From Gracilaria gracilis (lineage: Eukaryota; Rhodophyta; Florideophyceae; Gracilariales; Gracilariaceae): DNA of 64,000 nt. The position numbers and the translations under genes were made by a program. Shown piece by piece: positions 54,351 to 64,000 of the stretch (position 1 is its first letter; every line of letters starts with the position of its first letter). The stretch lies in contig JARGSG010000189.1 in NCBI GenBank assembly GCA_030374805.1, positions 434,001 through 498,000 on the forward strand, in the 5' to 3' direction. Under the pieces are notes generated by a model that was not told the origin of the DNA, made no database searches, and worked only from the letters and a program-made list of their open reading frames with translations.

Positions 54351-55571
54351 ATCCTTCCTTAGTGCCACAGCCAACGTGACCTTCTTGATAGCGGAAATCT
54401 TCCCGATACCTTGCAAGGCAGCTGACTCTGCGAGTGTAGGTGACACAATGCTGTCGTCACTGCCATCATCACAGCGACCGGAAGTCTCGACGGAAGTCAT
54501 GCCATCGGAAACAGTAACAGAACAGCTTGCGTCTGTAGAGTACTGGGCAGGTTTCACACGTCCCACACTACCTGGCTTCGCTTTGACTTTGTGAGACCTT
54601 GTGTTCTTGGCAGGTCCATCCGCTGCCTTCTTGGCTGAAAGATGAGCTTTCAGAGCTTCCTTCTCGACAGCGGTGGCCTTCGTACAATCATCAATCCAAT
54701 GCCGTTCACCTTCACGCTGGCATGGTTCGTGCGGACAGAACGGGGGAAGTCGTTTGGATTTCTGGCTTGCGCGCTTCTGCTCTGTTGAAGAGCTTGGGGG
54801 GGCTGGTGACTCGCTACTCGTGGCAAAACTTACAAAGTTTCCTTTGCGGGGTTTTGAAACTCGCGTTCTAGAGGGTGGACCATTGTCTACGATCTGAAAT
54901 GCTTCGGACACAGACATTGCGTGTTTCATAAAACCTTTGAAGTCCTTCTTCAGAGGTGAATACACCAGTTCCAGGTCTGTTTCGAGACGTTGTTGCAATG
55001 TTCTGGGACGGATAGTAGCTACAATGTGCTTGACTGATAATTTAGGATGGTCATTCATTACCCAAATGAGCCCATTCCTACGCAGCGTAGACACATACGA
55101 CGTGAAAAGCCTCTTCATTCGCGAGCGGGAGGAGCTGTCAGACATGTCCATCGAAAGTTCACGTTTGATTATAGCATTAATTTCTGTCACCGTCATAGTG
55201 TCTTTTTCTTCCTCGGCTTCGGTTTCCAAATACCTACGAAGTTTGGCATCCGTAAGGTCCTCGGGCATCTTGACCGTAGGAATGTATTCCAAATCAATAC
55301 AGGACTGAAGCCATTCAGAGTCTACACAGAAGCAAATACTGACCGGACGGACAGGCTCGGTGGTGGTCGAGTCAATGACCGAAAGCTGTAGCGCTCGTTC
55401 CATGACTTCCTTCGAATACTGGTCGTACTGACGTAGAAATATCCGAATTGACCTTGGATTGGTGTTAGAGAGTCTTGGGTGGTCCACGGAAAAGGCTACG
55501 GACGATGGTTGCTGAAGAAGATATTCCATTTCTTCTCCAGACTGAGCGGTGGGCGTCGAAGCGGACGCCAT
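54234..55571 (-). CDS. Element G Gag plus protease active site
   Basis: 445 residues, ATG at 55571. Capsid-like region (SNTNPRSIRIFLRQYDQYS) at about 35-54; zinc knuckle variant C279-C284-H291-C296 (CPHEPCQREGERHWIDDC). The protease catalytic loop lies at 368-373 as DDGSDDSIVS, where most retropepsins have D-[S/T]-G-A. The protease fold continues as KVTLAVALR and then crosses into the next frame at about 54350-54240. Strand, order and intact start suggest a functional gag. Confidence 0.88.
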   Translation of the reverse strand: MASASTPTAQSGEEMEYLLQQPSSVAFSVDHPRLSNTNPRSIRIFLRQYDQYSKEVMERALQLSVIDSTTTEPVRPVSICFCVDSEWLQSCIDLEYIPTVKMPEDLTDAKLRRYLETEAEEEKDTMTVTEINAIIKRELSMDMSDSSSRSRMKRLFTSYVSTLRRNGLIWVMNDHPKLSVKHIVATIRPRTLQQRLETDLELVYSPLKKDFKGFMKHAMSVSEAFQIVDNGPPSRTRVSKPRKGNFVSFATSSESPAPPSSSTEQKRASQKSKRLPPFCPHEPCQREGERHWIDDCTKATAVEKEALKAHLSAKKAADGPAKNTRSHKVKAKPGSVGRVKPAQYSTDASCSVTVSDGMTSVETSGRCDDGSDDSIVSPTLAESAALQGIGKISAIKKVTLAVALRKDNQAEAESFSFFTHMDSTAHHSTPGIWKLGTHEDLIFGC

Positions 55572-55623
55572 TGTGGTGATCGAACAAGCGAAACGCGATA
55601 CAACCAGTATCGGCAGTGATCAC

Positions 55624-55887
55624 TGTGCGCTTGTGTGGTTGCAATGCGCAAAAGGGGTGCTGAGTGTTGAGGTTCGATGCCTCTGATTTTACTGAAGAGG
55701 TAGAGATGTGGTGTCTTAAGTACACCACTGCCAATGTTTTCTGCTTCAGAAAACTACTACGGTACACTAACTATGTAGGAGGTAATGCCACCCGAGCGTG
55801 GGTGCAGCAATCCTTGGTGGAGCTATGGTGCTGAAGTGGATGTCTATATCTACTTCAGTGCCGAAGTGGATGCCTTCATCCACTACA
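55624..55887 (-). repeat. Element G 5' LTR
   Basis: 264 bp. The promoter for the element should lie here. Bordered outside by the CTCAC target-site copy. Confidence 0.95.
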
Positions 55888-55892
55888 CTCAC

Positions 55893-56661
55893 AGATAAAA
55901 CTCGGTTGCGTTCACCATGATTCCTTTCTTCCACTGGACATCTGTGGAAACACAATTATTGAGTTCATTTGACTCAACTTTGTAAGGCACCCTACGTCGC
56001 GGCCGTTCAATGAATCCAGTCCTTGTACATGTACAGGAAATGCTTTACTTACAGTAAGAGCATACCTTGTGGCCATCCATCAATGAGCATACTGATGCGT
56101 CAAGGTACGTAATAATCAAAGGGCTGCTTTCCCAGTTCTCCAATAATCTTGTACACCCACTGGATTGACTGCAGGTGTTCAAATCATTGAGTCACTTCTA
56201 TTGGCCCAATTGATCAGCAGGGGCGGTTTACCAGCCACTTTTTGTGTGGCAAGTCCTGACTTGTATGAAAGCACGTATCATAGAACTGTCGGTGTCCATG
56301 AATTCTACGCAATTCAATTTGGTGCGTTACGAGCGGAATTGAGAATGATGAGGTTGTTGATCGCAGTCGTGGAGCCATGTAATTGTGAGCACTTCTGCTC
56401 GCTTTTTTACAATTCAAAAAAATGTCTCTCTCTTTCTCTCCCTCCGTCATTGCTCGCGTAGATGGGCAGTTGAATGCTCACCGCCACAGACGGTGTGAAA
56501 CGAAAGCACACAAAGGTCTTCGCGAGTGGTACTTAAGTTCGAATTCTTTCTCCCCATCAACCAGCCTTCTCCTTACCTTGCTCTCCAAAAATCTCGCTCA
56601 TCGTCCATTCCCGGTCCCGCCAAGCAATTCTTTGTTCTTTTGTATTCGCTCACTTCCCGAA
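55893..56661. other. Upstream region of the 56662 gene
   Basis: No gene called. The last ~110 bp are pyrimidine-rich (CT-rich runs around 56540-56660), similar in style to the leaders of the basic-repeat genes at 44.4 and 47.8 kb. Confidence 0.5.
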
Positions 56662-57084
56662 ATGGAAAACTCCAGCGCCCTTTCAAACTGCCAATCAATA
56701 ACACGCCCATATGCTAATAGAATGGGAGGCAAAAGAAAGAAGCCGGAAGTACACACTCGTTCCCCACTTCGTTCACCTATGAAGCCGACTTCCTTTCGTC
56801 AACCGTGCCGAAAGCGAGCAAGGGCAGAAGAAATGAAGTTTTCGCCTTCGGTAACAGATATCAGCGACCTCGGGCATTTGACAATTCCTCAACTGATGAC
56901 AGAGTTGGGATACCCAAGCCTGTCTGCTCCACATGACTCTTACGCGCGACGAAAACGACGCTACGGGGACTACTGGACGCCCGCTGTTATATCCTCGAGC
57001 AAATTCAGTCCTTCCCACTGGTCTCGTGAAGAAATGCTTCCGAGGAGACAACTGGTTGTATACGACGACATCGAAGATGTCTGA
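56662..57084 (+). CDS. Small basic protein, hypothetical
   Basis: 140 residues. ATG at 56662 in the context CCCGAAATGGA after a pyrimidine-rich leader; the open frame extends upstream but without homology. Two Arg/Lys clusters (GGKRKKPEV and RQPCRKRARAEEM) look like nuclear signals. A central DISDLGHLTIPQLMTELG segment could form a helix, and RRKRRYGDYW resembles the PKRRRCGDYQ motif of the tandem basic-repeat proteins. The C terminus is acidic (YDDIEDV). I infer a nuclear protein, possibly a distant relative of the 44450 gene, on weak grounds. Confidence 0.5.
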   Translation: MENSSALSNCQSITRPYANRMGGKRKKPEVHTRSPLRSPMKPTSFRQPCRKRARAEEMKFSPSVTDISDLGHLTIPQLMTELGYPSLSAPHDSYARRKRRYGDYWTPAVISSSKFSPSHWSREEMLPRRQLVVYDDIEDV

Positions 57085-59493
57085 GAAGAACCATTTTCGT
57101 CAACCTCGCAGCGGCAGTCCTCAAAGAGAGTGACACTGGTTTGTGCTTGGTTAACACTAAGATTAGCACTGAAGAACGTAGTACTTGTTTGACTTTAGAT
57201 TATTTTAGACGCCTTTGTAATTAGTATTGTAGATAGCGACTAAACATGTTGTAGCTCACAAGTGTTCATCTCATCATGAGCATGATGCTCTTCGTTTCGC
57301 ACCCGCCATTGTTTCTCAATACTACCGTTGGTACCCGAACTAAACCGAGGATTGGCGGTGTTCCACAATACATGCTAGATAATTGACGCTCAACTTTGAT
57401 TTTCGACAAAACACTACACAAGGGATTTCCCAACGATGACTATCTAGGCCAGGTCAGTGCTGTTCGACGAGGCAAGGAGAGTCATCAAGAGCGCAAAGGA
57501 ACGCTCTTGTTGTATGTATTTTTGGCTGTTATCAACAAGAGCTAACGCCGGTAGCTCGAGCATGAGCCGATATTCTCTTACCAAAGCTGGAATGCAACCC
57601 GTCTAAAAGTTCAGCTCAATCTCATACCCTTGGAGCGCGCTCTCTTACATTCTGTCACTATCAATCAAGACGCTTTCGTGCCTTCATGGCCATTTCATTG
57701 CTAAAAGTACTGCAAATGCGACGCGAGCGCTGAGACAAATACTCGTTGCCGTCGAGTCATGCTACTTGATCGCTTGTAACGATGCCATCGCAGCAGTAAT
57801 AACTGAAGGCGAGGAGCTGCCGCTCATGGTTGCTTGTGGTCTCACGTACGCTTGCCTTCAGAACTGTGTCGTATCACAATCGTTTCTTCGATGCGTCTTC
57901 GGTCGTTCAGGCATCGGATCTTTTTCTTTGCATACAAAGGTGTAGTGAAATAGAACTTTTCTCCCTAACAACGTTTTGGTTTTTAGCCAGCTCAACACGT
58001 CTGTAGCTGCCGTTGTAAACCGTGACATAACGAAAGTACGTAAATGAGTAAGGAAAGTGAAGAAAGCTTGTTTGCATACTTGCCTTATGTTATGCGTCAG
58101 GCGAGTAAAAGAGTGCGAGTTGCATATTCACCGAGCCCTTCCAGAGCTAGGGAGTGATGAGGACTACATTTCCGCACTGATTATCAACTACTTGGAGTTC
58201 GGTATAGATGCGTAAGGACCTGTACCGCCGAATCGTGCTCACTGATACGTTCGTTGTTTCTGCCGAAAACTATTCAGGGAAAGAAGGGCAGATCTCAAGA
58301 GAGTGGAAGGTCAAGAGGTGAAGCCCGCTGTTGTTTCAGCTGCATGCAATCGGAAACGATTCGTTGCTGAAACGGCGCATGCTTGCATGGCTGGCCTCGC
58401 TCTTCTGGTTGGCGGATTCGGTCCATGTTCCGCCTTCTTGCTTCAAGCTGCGTCATGAAGCGCCGCCTTCGTCATCAATGCGTCCCATGCTTCAGTGAAG
58501 TTGTCGGTGGTCACCCTGCTTCCCATCCTGACAGAGTGGGTATGATCAAAGCTCGGGGCCAAAGCTCGTGGCCAAAGCTCTTCAATTCGGAACTACGGTA
58601 GTTGCACCTTGAGTCGACTACCCAGAAGAGCCTTCCTTGGCTTTCCTGATACCATTCGAAGAAATACCCGAAGCGACTGCGTAACCTAAGATACCGTACC
58701 GTAGACGGTAACTTTCAGATAAAGAAGTAAGTACGATTATACATATATGAGAATTCTCATATGTATAGATAGAACCAAGGACGGCCTTGGGTACCGTATG
58801 CAGTTTCCAATTTGTAAGTTAATGTACACGTTCAAGTGTTAGCTTGAGTTTATCGACTATCACGTTGGTTCAGTTTTTTGCCCATCCTTTGCTGGTGTTG
58901 AAAGTTTAAATACATGAACTGCACCGTTATGAACCACTCCGCTATGAACCAACGCCAGTGAAGCGTTGGTGTACACGTCATGACAACCCACCCCATGAAC
59001 CGAAGACCTTTACGTGTACTGCCGCCCCGTAAAAAGCTGTGCGCATGTATCCGTTCAGCCCCGGCAACCTTTCGTGAAATAGACCCAGCTGTTGTACCAA
59101 CGCGGTTTACGCAGACACTTCACTACAAAGCGATCCCTGAAGTGGCTCGCCCATCCGGTCAGGAGCTGCACGCCGCGCAAAAGGGCTGTGCTCAAAGTGT
59201 TTGTCCCTGAAGAAAGTTCAAGTACATGAACTCCACGCCCTGCACCCCAAAAGAGCATAGTTCCAAGAGCTCAACCGTTTTAATAGCCCCGACACGCGCG
59301 CGGAGCATGCCCGCATCCACTAGAATAAACTCTTGCATCACGTTGCCCGCAATGTGTGCTGATACCGGCCGTGTCTTAACAAACTTTCCAATCCCCCTCA
59401 AACTCCGGCTCATTTGCGTTGACCATCCGCTGTACTCAGTCCACATTGCCCTAGCCGACAAGAATGCTGTTGCATTGACAGCCAACTGTGATT
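57085..59493. other. No recognisable gene; several short palindromes
   Basis: 2.4 kb with only short frames. An imperfect palindrome centred on GAATTC lies at about 58738-58768. ATGAACC-containing short repeats occur around 58915-59000. No retroelement coding similarity was found. It may be intergenic DNA and the promoter region of the 59494 gene. Confidence 0.5.
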
Positions 59494-61363
59494 ATGGTTC
59501 ACTTCAGCTCAACTCTGATAGCTGTCGTGCTCGCCGTGTTTGTCATTAGTGACGCTGTGGAAGTTGTCAACAAATGCAATCAGATTGGCGAAGTTGGTTT
59601 CAAGTGCACTGACTATAATCCCACCGCCTGTTACGAGCACAAGTGTATTCCCGAACTTGATAGAAAACCACAGCTGTTTGATCAGTTTTGCCAAAAGAAT
59701 GTGTGTTTTCTTCTAAAGCAAGAAGCCCCGATTGTCATCATTCCAACAGACGAAAAGCTGCGCAAGCAGATTTCGACGCCGTTCATGTGCAATCAAAGTC
59801 GCGAGAAAGGTATAGATGGAAGCCTGGTGAAGCTCTTCGAAAACACCGTAGCTGGAACTGAGCACTGCATCTGGGTGGGCGACGATCCAGGGTGTACCTG
59901 GAATCAGATACAACACCTCGTGGCAAGTGATGAAAGCAAGTACTCACGGTATACGTTCTCTGCAGGTGGCCCAATGTTGGAAACTGCTCAAAGAAAGTGT
60001 TACCACGTCCCAAGTAGTTCGTGGCTTGATGACAGGATGGTTGTTGTAGGAAATTCAACCGCCACTCCGAATGAAAGCCCTTGGCTAGTGGCAACTAATC
60101 CTCTATCTCGGAATGCATGGGTTACTTTCAGCCTTATTCTCCTTATCCATGTTCTCATATTTCTGTACATTGGAAGCAGAGTTCATTGGTGCAATACTGT
60201 TAAACACAAAGCCGCCGCATCTTACTTTCTTATCACTGGAGATGAAGGAAACATTCTCGAGTCTAAATTCTTCAATGAAGGTGAGCCAACCGACCTTACA
60301 ACGGAATATAGGGCCAGGATGACACGATTGACTTATTTGGCATCTATATTTCGATTTTCGCTTAAGGGCACCTTTCTAATCTTCCTCATTTTCTACGAGG
60401 CTGGTCTGGTCAACTTGCTTTTCTTCAAAGGCAGGTCTGATCTTTCAAGGAGATCAGTTGGCTCCATTTCAAGGGGAAAGCTACCTATGTACTGCGTTAT
60501 GAAGGACTCAGCACTTGCCAACGTCTGGCGTAATAGAGGTAAGTCTTTCTGTTCCACAGCGATGAAAAGGAAACAGATCCTCAGCACACTGACAGCGGTT
60601 GAATGACTGATTGAATCAATGGTAAGTTGATCCAAGCGGTGAAACCAGTGAAGATGAAGAACTTAGATGGAAAGAGCTAGACAGCCTTCAATCCTGTCTG
60701 TACAGAATTATGGACAGAAATGACCCCGTGCGCCATGCAGTTTCTTATGAAAGGGAGGCAATCCACCAAATACAGAAAGAAAATAAGGCGGCGAATGCTC
60801 AGGTACGTCATTCTTTCTACATTTTTCTTGACCAGCGTTAAAAGGGCATTCAAATCCTTTTCTGACTGTTTCAGCTGTGGTATGAAGACTCGGCTACAAT
60901 TTTTCGAATTGGAGGATGATATCTATCGCTTCAACAGCGGTTGGTTGTTCAAAAAGCCCAAGAAAAGTGGTAACGAGAGCTTTGGTGACCTGAAACGCCA
61001 TATCGGAGAGATGAACATAGACATAGTCCAAAGTCGTGTGAACGGATCTGTAAGTTGCTTTTTGTCTGTTTATGGAATGCTTTTGACATGCACATATTAA
61101 CCCAACTGATGCTTTTTTTATGAAAGTTGGAGAAATGGTTAGGTGATGACGAAGAGCAGGGATCAGGGAAAAAGATAACGCTAGAAGTGCTTGCAATTTG
61201 TTTGGTTCTCTTTGTGTATGTACCATTCTTTTTCGTTCTTCTTTTTCTAATGCTGTGGGGAAGACTTCATCTACAATGGGTGAAAAATCTCTGGTGCTTA
61301 GCACTGGCTAAAAAGAAACAAGACGGCAGAGGAAACAAGAAACCAGACGGGGAGGGAGTGTGA
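59494..61363 (+). CDS. Four-exon membrane protein, hypothetical (one-base frame break in exon 3)
   Basis: Exons 59494-60538, 60627-60802, 60875-61049 and 61127-61363; about 543 residues. ATG 59494 begins a clear signal peptide (MVHFSSTLIAVVLAVFVISD). A Cys-rich ectodomain follows (CNQIGEVGFKC, ACYEHKC, CIWVGDDPGC). Membrane spans are at about 208-230 (VTFSLILLIHVLIFLYIG), 289-312 (GTFLIFLIFYEAGLV) and near the C terminus (LEVLAICLVLFVYVPFFF), with a basic tail. An acidic, helical, charged cytoplasmic stretch (EDEELRWKELD, REAIHQIQKEN) precedes the last span. Exon 3 has five Ts at about 60898-60902 where four would keep the frame (TIF then ELEDDIYRF). The other junctions keep phase. No family recognised; probably a cell-surface or endomembrane protein. 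Confidence 0.72.
60539..60626 (+). other. Intron 1 of the 59494 gene (88 nt)
   Basis: Donor GTAAGT; acceptor at GGTAAG before TTGATCC, chosen because only this acceptor joins exon 1 (phase 1) to the open frame VDPSGETSEDEELRW. The acceptor lacks a pyrimidine tract, so this junction is the weakest of the three. Confidence 0.55.
60803..60874 (+). other. Intron 2 of the 59494 gene (72 nt)
   Basis: Donor CAG/GTACGT and acceptor TGACTGTTTCAG/CTG, with a branch-like CTGAC close to the acceptor. Phase 0. Confidence 0.8.
61050..61126 (+). other. Intron 3 of the 59494 gene (77 nt)
   Basis: Donor TCT/GTAAGT and acceptor TTTTTTTATGAAAG/TTG; in-frame stops inside. A branch-like AACTGAT lies 20 nt before the acceptor. 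Phase 0. Confidence 0.8.
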
Positions 61364-62129
61364 CAGAGTAAAGAAATAAATGCGGTTCGGAGTAAGTTTG
61401 ACATTCATCGCTGTGCATTTACTTCAGAAGAACAACTTTCTAGGTGCTTTTGGAAGATTAAGAAATGCTGTTTTCCGGTCCAGCATAAGGTTCACTTTGT
61501 CATTGTATTCGAAACGGTGGAGCCACTGCGACGCAAGCAGGCGATTAGAATCTTGCTCGGGGGCTAATGCAAGTACCATTGAAGTTCATCACAGATATTT
61601 ACTGCAACTCGTGCTGTAAGTAATGGCTCGGTGGAGAAAGGAATAAGGAAATGTTTTTTTTCACATCCCACAGAGAGCACTAGAACTAGGTTGTAACCAG
61701 CAACGGTCATCCAATGTACCCATGTCGAAACGAACAGTAGTGTTACTTTAGTGCTTGGGCCCATGTCATTTGTTTGATCATAAGACTTTTGGTTTCGAAC
61801 CCCTTTCAACTTTCCGTAAGGGGAACTGATTTCAAAAGGACTATATGTAGTTCGCACATACGTGAGAAAAAAATCTTGTTTGACCCAGGAGTTCATGTCA
61901 TTTTTAAGGACAGTTCTACAACCATACATTTTTTGTCCAAGTCCTTAAAGAGACAAGCTTTAACCACATTTGTGGATCTGTAATGCATAGGGCCAGATAA
62001 TACGCATTGTCTATAGGTTTGCTGCCTGAAGCCTCGATTTTCTTTTCCTTGAGCAACACTTCTTCTGTTGTGCAGACGAAGATTGTTCACTTTGGTTGAA
62101 ACCCGTACGCATCTTGTAATACAGAGGCG
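61364..62129. other. 3' flank of the 59494 gene, no gene
   Basis: An AATAAA lies right after the stop (61375-61380), a plausible polyadenylation signal. Otherwise only short frames on both strands. Confidence 0.5.
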
Positions 62130-62336
62130 AGTGCACTGTATGATACGGGAAGATGATGAGATGTTGGGTCGTGGCTGGCTGCTCTCCACGCAAGAGGAGC
62201 AGTCCAGGTCGTACCTCTTTATTTATACTGCGCCTCAAAGCAGGCTTGCAGTTGAAACAGAGAGCAACTGTGACCGAACCTAGCTTGAAGGTCACGCGCC
62301 GCTACAGAGGTCATGACTAAAGAAGACAGCAGCTTG
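62130..62336 (-). repeat. Probable 3' LTR of element H (approximate)
   Basis: Follows the H pol stop by a few bases on the minus strand and contains GTATAAATAAAGAGG (complement of about 62215-62229), a promoter-like or polyadenylation-like signal. A possible start TGTACTAC and end ATACA are visible, but the partner LTR is outside the window, so borders are estimates. Confidence 0.4.
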
Positions 62337-62345
62337 TAGTACATA

Positions 62346-64000
62346 CTACTTTGTCACATTCGCCCGGTCTTTGGCTAAAGACGTCCTCGTCGAAGCCTGA
62401 GTAGCCAAAAAGTTCTTGAGAGATTCGGCGCAATTGCGGAGAGCTGTACGCGGTAGCCAGGCTGCGTCCTCGGACGATTCGCCAACGAAGCGAACTAAGT
62501 AAAAGACACGTCGATTAAAGCGTTTGCGCGCAATAATCTCTTCGACTTCCTGTTCGATTGCACCGTCGTTGTCGATCACGATATCTAACGGGCCCTTGTT
62601 ATCATCGTGAAACAAGCGGAGCTTCGCGACATGGAAGACGTTATGCGCGCGTCGCATGGTACATGGTAACTCGATACGATAGGTTACTGGCCCAAGACGT
62701 TCTTGTATACGAAAGGGGCCGATAAAACGAGGTTGCCACTTCTTCGGAAGCGACGAGCGGCGTGTAAGTGAGAGATTATCAGCGCGGAGAAGGACAAGCA
62801 TTCCTGGTTCAAAGGATACATCGCGGCGACTGCGGTCAGCATAAAACTTCTGATTGCAGCTGGCCTTCGCCAGGTGTTCGCGCGCCAGAGTGACCATCGC
62901 CTGTCGTCTGCTAACGTAGTCGTCAGCTGACTGAGAACGATCGGAACATTGTCCAAGGGTACGAGTAACTGGTGTGTGTGGATTGTAGCCAAGAGCGACT
63001 TCAAAGGGGGAAAGCCGAGTGCTGCTGTGACGCGAGGTGTTATATTCAAACTCGAGAGTAGGGAGCATGGTGTCCCAATCCGAAGGTGCGGCCTGTATTA
63101 ACGAGCGAAGCATAGCAGACAGAGTGCGGATTAGGTTCTCGGATTGGCCGTCCGTTTGGGGATGGTCGGCCGTCGATGTATTGCTTCGTACATTCAGAAG
63201 TTGAGTGAGAGTTTTCCAAAACCTTGATGTTACCTTGGGGTCTCTGTCCAATACCAAGGTGTGGGGAACTCCGTGTTTGGCGAAGAGGTGATATTCGAAG
63301 AGAAATGCGGTGTCTTGAGCGCTGGCAGTCTTCTTCGTCGGGACAAATATGGACTGTTTGGAGAGTTTGTCCACAATTACTAGGATGGCATCGTACCCAT
63401 TGCAAGTGGTGGGAAGTTCGGTGAGAAAATCGAAGGTGACGATCTCCCAGCAGCGATTGGGGATTGGTAACGGTTGCAGAAGTCCTTGCGGTGGTTTGCA
63501 GACTGGCTTGTTCGACTGGCAACTGCGGCACTGACGTACAAAGCGCAAAATGTAGCGGTACATTTGTGGCCAATAAACACTTCGAGCTGCGTTGAAGTAT
63601 GTCTTGTCTGCGCCGACATGACCGATACCGTGGAAATAGCCTGTGAGCTCGTCACGGAGGATGCCTTCCGGGATGTACAGGCGAAGAGAACCAGTGCCTG
63701 CCCAGTATATTATTCAGTCGCAGACAGAGAAGTTTGTGGATATACGGCGTGACCTAGGAGAACTGTTGTTTTGCGTTGAAGGTCCGGACAAGATGTCGCG
63801 AGCCAAGGGGTCGGATGTGTAGAGTGCTCGAACGCGGGCATGCAGATCCGGAATACAGACGGTAAGCGAGCGGAGAATGGGAAGGTGGTCAGGGCGGCGG
63901 CTAAGCGCGTCGGGTACCACATTGCGCTTTCCAGGGAGATGTTCAACCTCGAATGAATGTTCCTGGATCTCATCAAGCCAACGACATTGTCGGCCGGTGA
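62346..64000 (-). mobile_element. Element H: 3' part of a Ty3/Gypsy chromovirus, continues off the right edge
   Basis: One minus-strand frame from the window edge to 62346 with a single TGA at 63714-63716. It begins at the end of RNase H (FEVEHLPGKRN, VPDALSRR). The integrase finger is FHGIGHVGADK...CRSC, and the catalytic residues are D in VTFDFLTEL, D in LVLDRDPKVTS and E in GQSENLIRT. The GPY/F module is PRFIGPFRIQERLG, with IELPCTMRRAHNVFHV after it. A terminal chromodomain follows (VEEIIARKRFNRRVFYLVRF, then AAWLP). It differs from B and G and is closer in style to classical plant and fungal chromoviruses. The TGA replaces what is usually a Gly (D-G-I-I-Y) before IIYWAG. Confidence 0.9.

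Larger units (their letters stand above)
50559..55887 (-). mobile_element. Element G: young, near-complete Ty3/Gypsy chromodomain retrotransposon
   Basis: Minus-strand element with 264-bp LTRs at 55624-55887 (5') and 50559-50822 (3'). Read base by base, I find no difference between the LTRs. It starts TGTAGTGG, ends GCGCACA, and has an exact 5-bp target duplication (CTCAC on plus at 50554-50558 and 55888-55892). A purine tract AAAGGAGGGAAG precedes the 3' LTR. Genes: gag with the protease start, then protease-RT, then RNase H-integrase-chromodomain. A TGGTTGTATCGCG stretch starting about 17 nt inside the 5' LTR could be a tRNA 3'-end primer site, though its distance from the LTR is unusual. 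Confidence 0.95.

Noticed and set aside
58738-58768. Palindrome around GAATTC
   Set aside because: A+T-rich, imperfect by two bases, and single copy; could occur by chance.
60539-60559. 21-nt mini-intron (GTAAGTCTTTCTGTTCCACAG) in the membrane-protein gene
   Set aside because: Removal keeps the exon-1 frame, which then stops at 60606. The 88-nt intron instead joins two long coding stretches in phase.
1-64000. CRISPR arrays, bacterial operons, rRNA genes, riboswitches
   Set aside because: No spaced short direct repeats, no ribosome-binding-site-led gene clusters and no rRNA-like sequence; introns and LTR elements show this is eukaryotic.

Overview
The window is eukaryotic nuclear DNA that is mostly LTR retrotransposons. 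I see chromodomain-bearing Ty3/Gypsy and Ty1/Copia elements, often nested, a tyrosine-recombinase relic and a very small tRNA-bearing LTR element. The few probable host genes have short GT-AG introns (72-88 nt) or none. There are no bacterial operons, rRNA genes, CRISPR arrays or convincing intact tRNA genes. The element types and sparse, intron-poor genes fit a red alga or another aquatic protist such as an oomycete-like organism. No sequence here fixes the taxon, so this is a guess.

Layout. 1-14885: three or four insertion layers. A Copia element (A, 1474-8752) sits inside the 3' LTR of a minus-strand Ty3/Gypsy element (B, 1339-14759, target duplication CATGG). B sits in an unclassified repeat R. 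A 416-bp miniature LTR element with tRNA-like LTRs (10582-10997) sits in B's integrase. 14886-25800: a 109-bp hairpin, a near-complete Copia element (E, 16731-21347) that splits a minus-strand reading frame, a tyrosine-recombinase pseudogene (22088-23251), and a pair of 191-bp repeats each starting with a 27-bp palindrome. 25800-32850: a 5'-truncated chromovirus (F), a broken minus-strand gag-like frame and the 5' end of a third Copia element (D). 32848-37629: an inverted, nearly identical copy of positions 1-4781. 37853-49080: possible host region with a Cys-rich small protein gene, a third copy of R, repeated Arg-rich frames, and a tandem pair of genes with three 40-residue basic repeats, each followed by a roughly 95-nt hairpin. 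50554-55892: a very young Gypsy element (G) with indistinguishable LTRs. 56662-61363: a small basic-protein gene and a four-exon membrane-protein gene. 62346-64000: the 3' part of another chromovirus (H), which runs off the right edge.

The order of insertion can be read directly. R was hit by B; B was hit by A (in its LTR) and by the miniature element (in its integrase). The outer part of R, the LTR remnant and half of A were then copied in inverted orientation to 32848-37629. Several coding frames, including an otherwise convincing host gene and the youngest retroelement, are broken by a single extra base in a homopolymer. That pattern is as compatible with consensus errors as with real decay.
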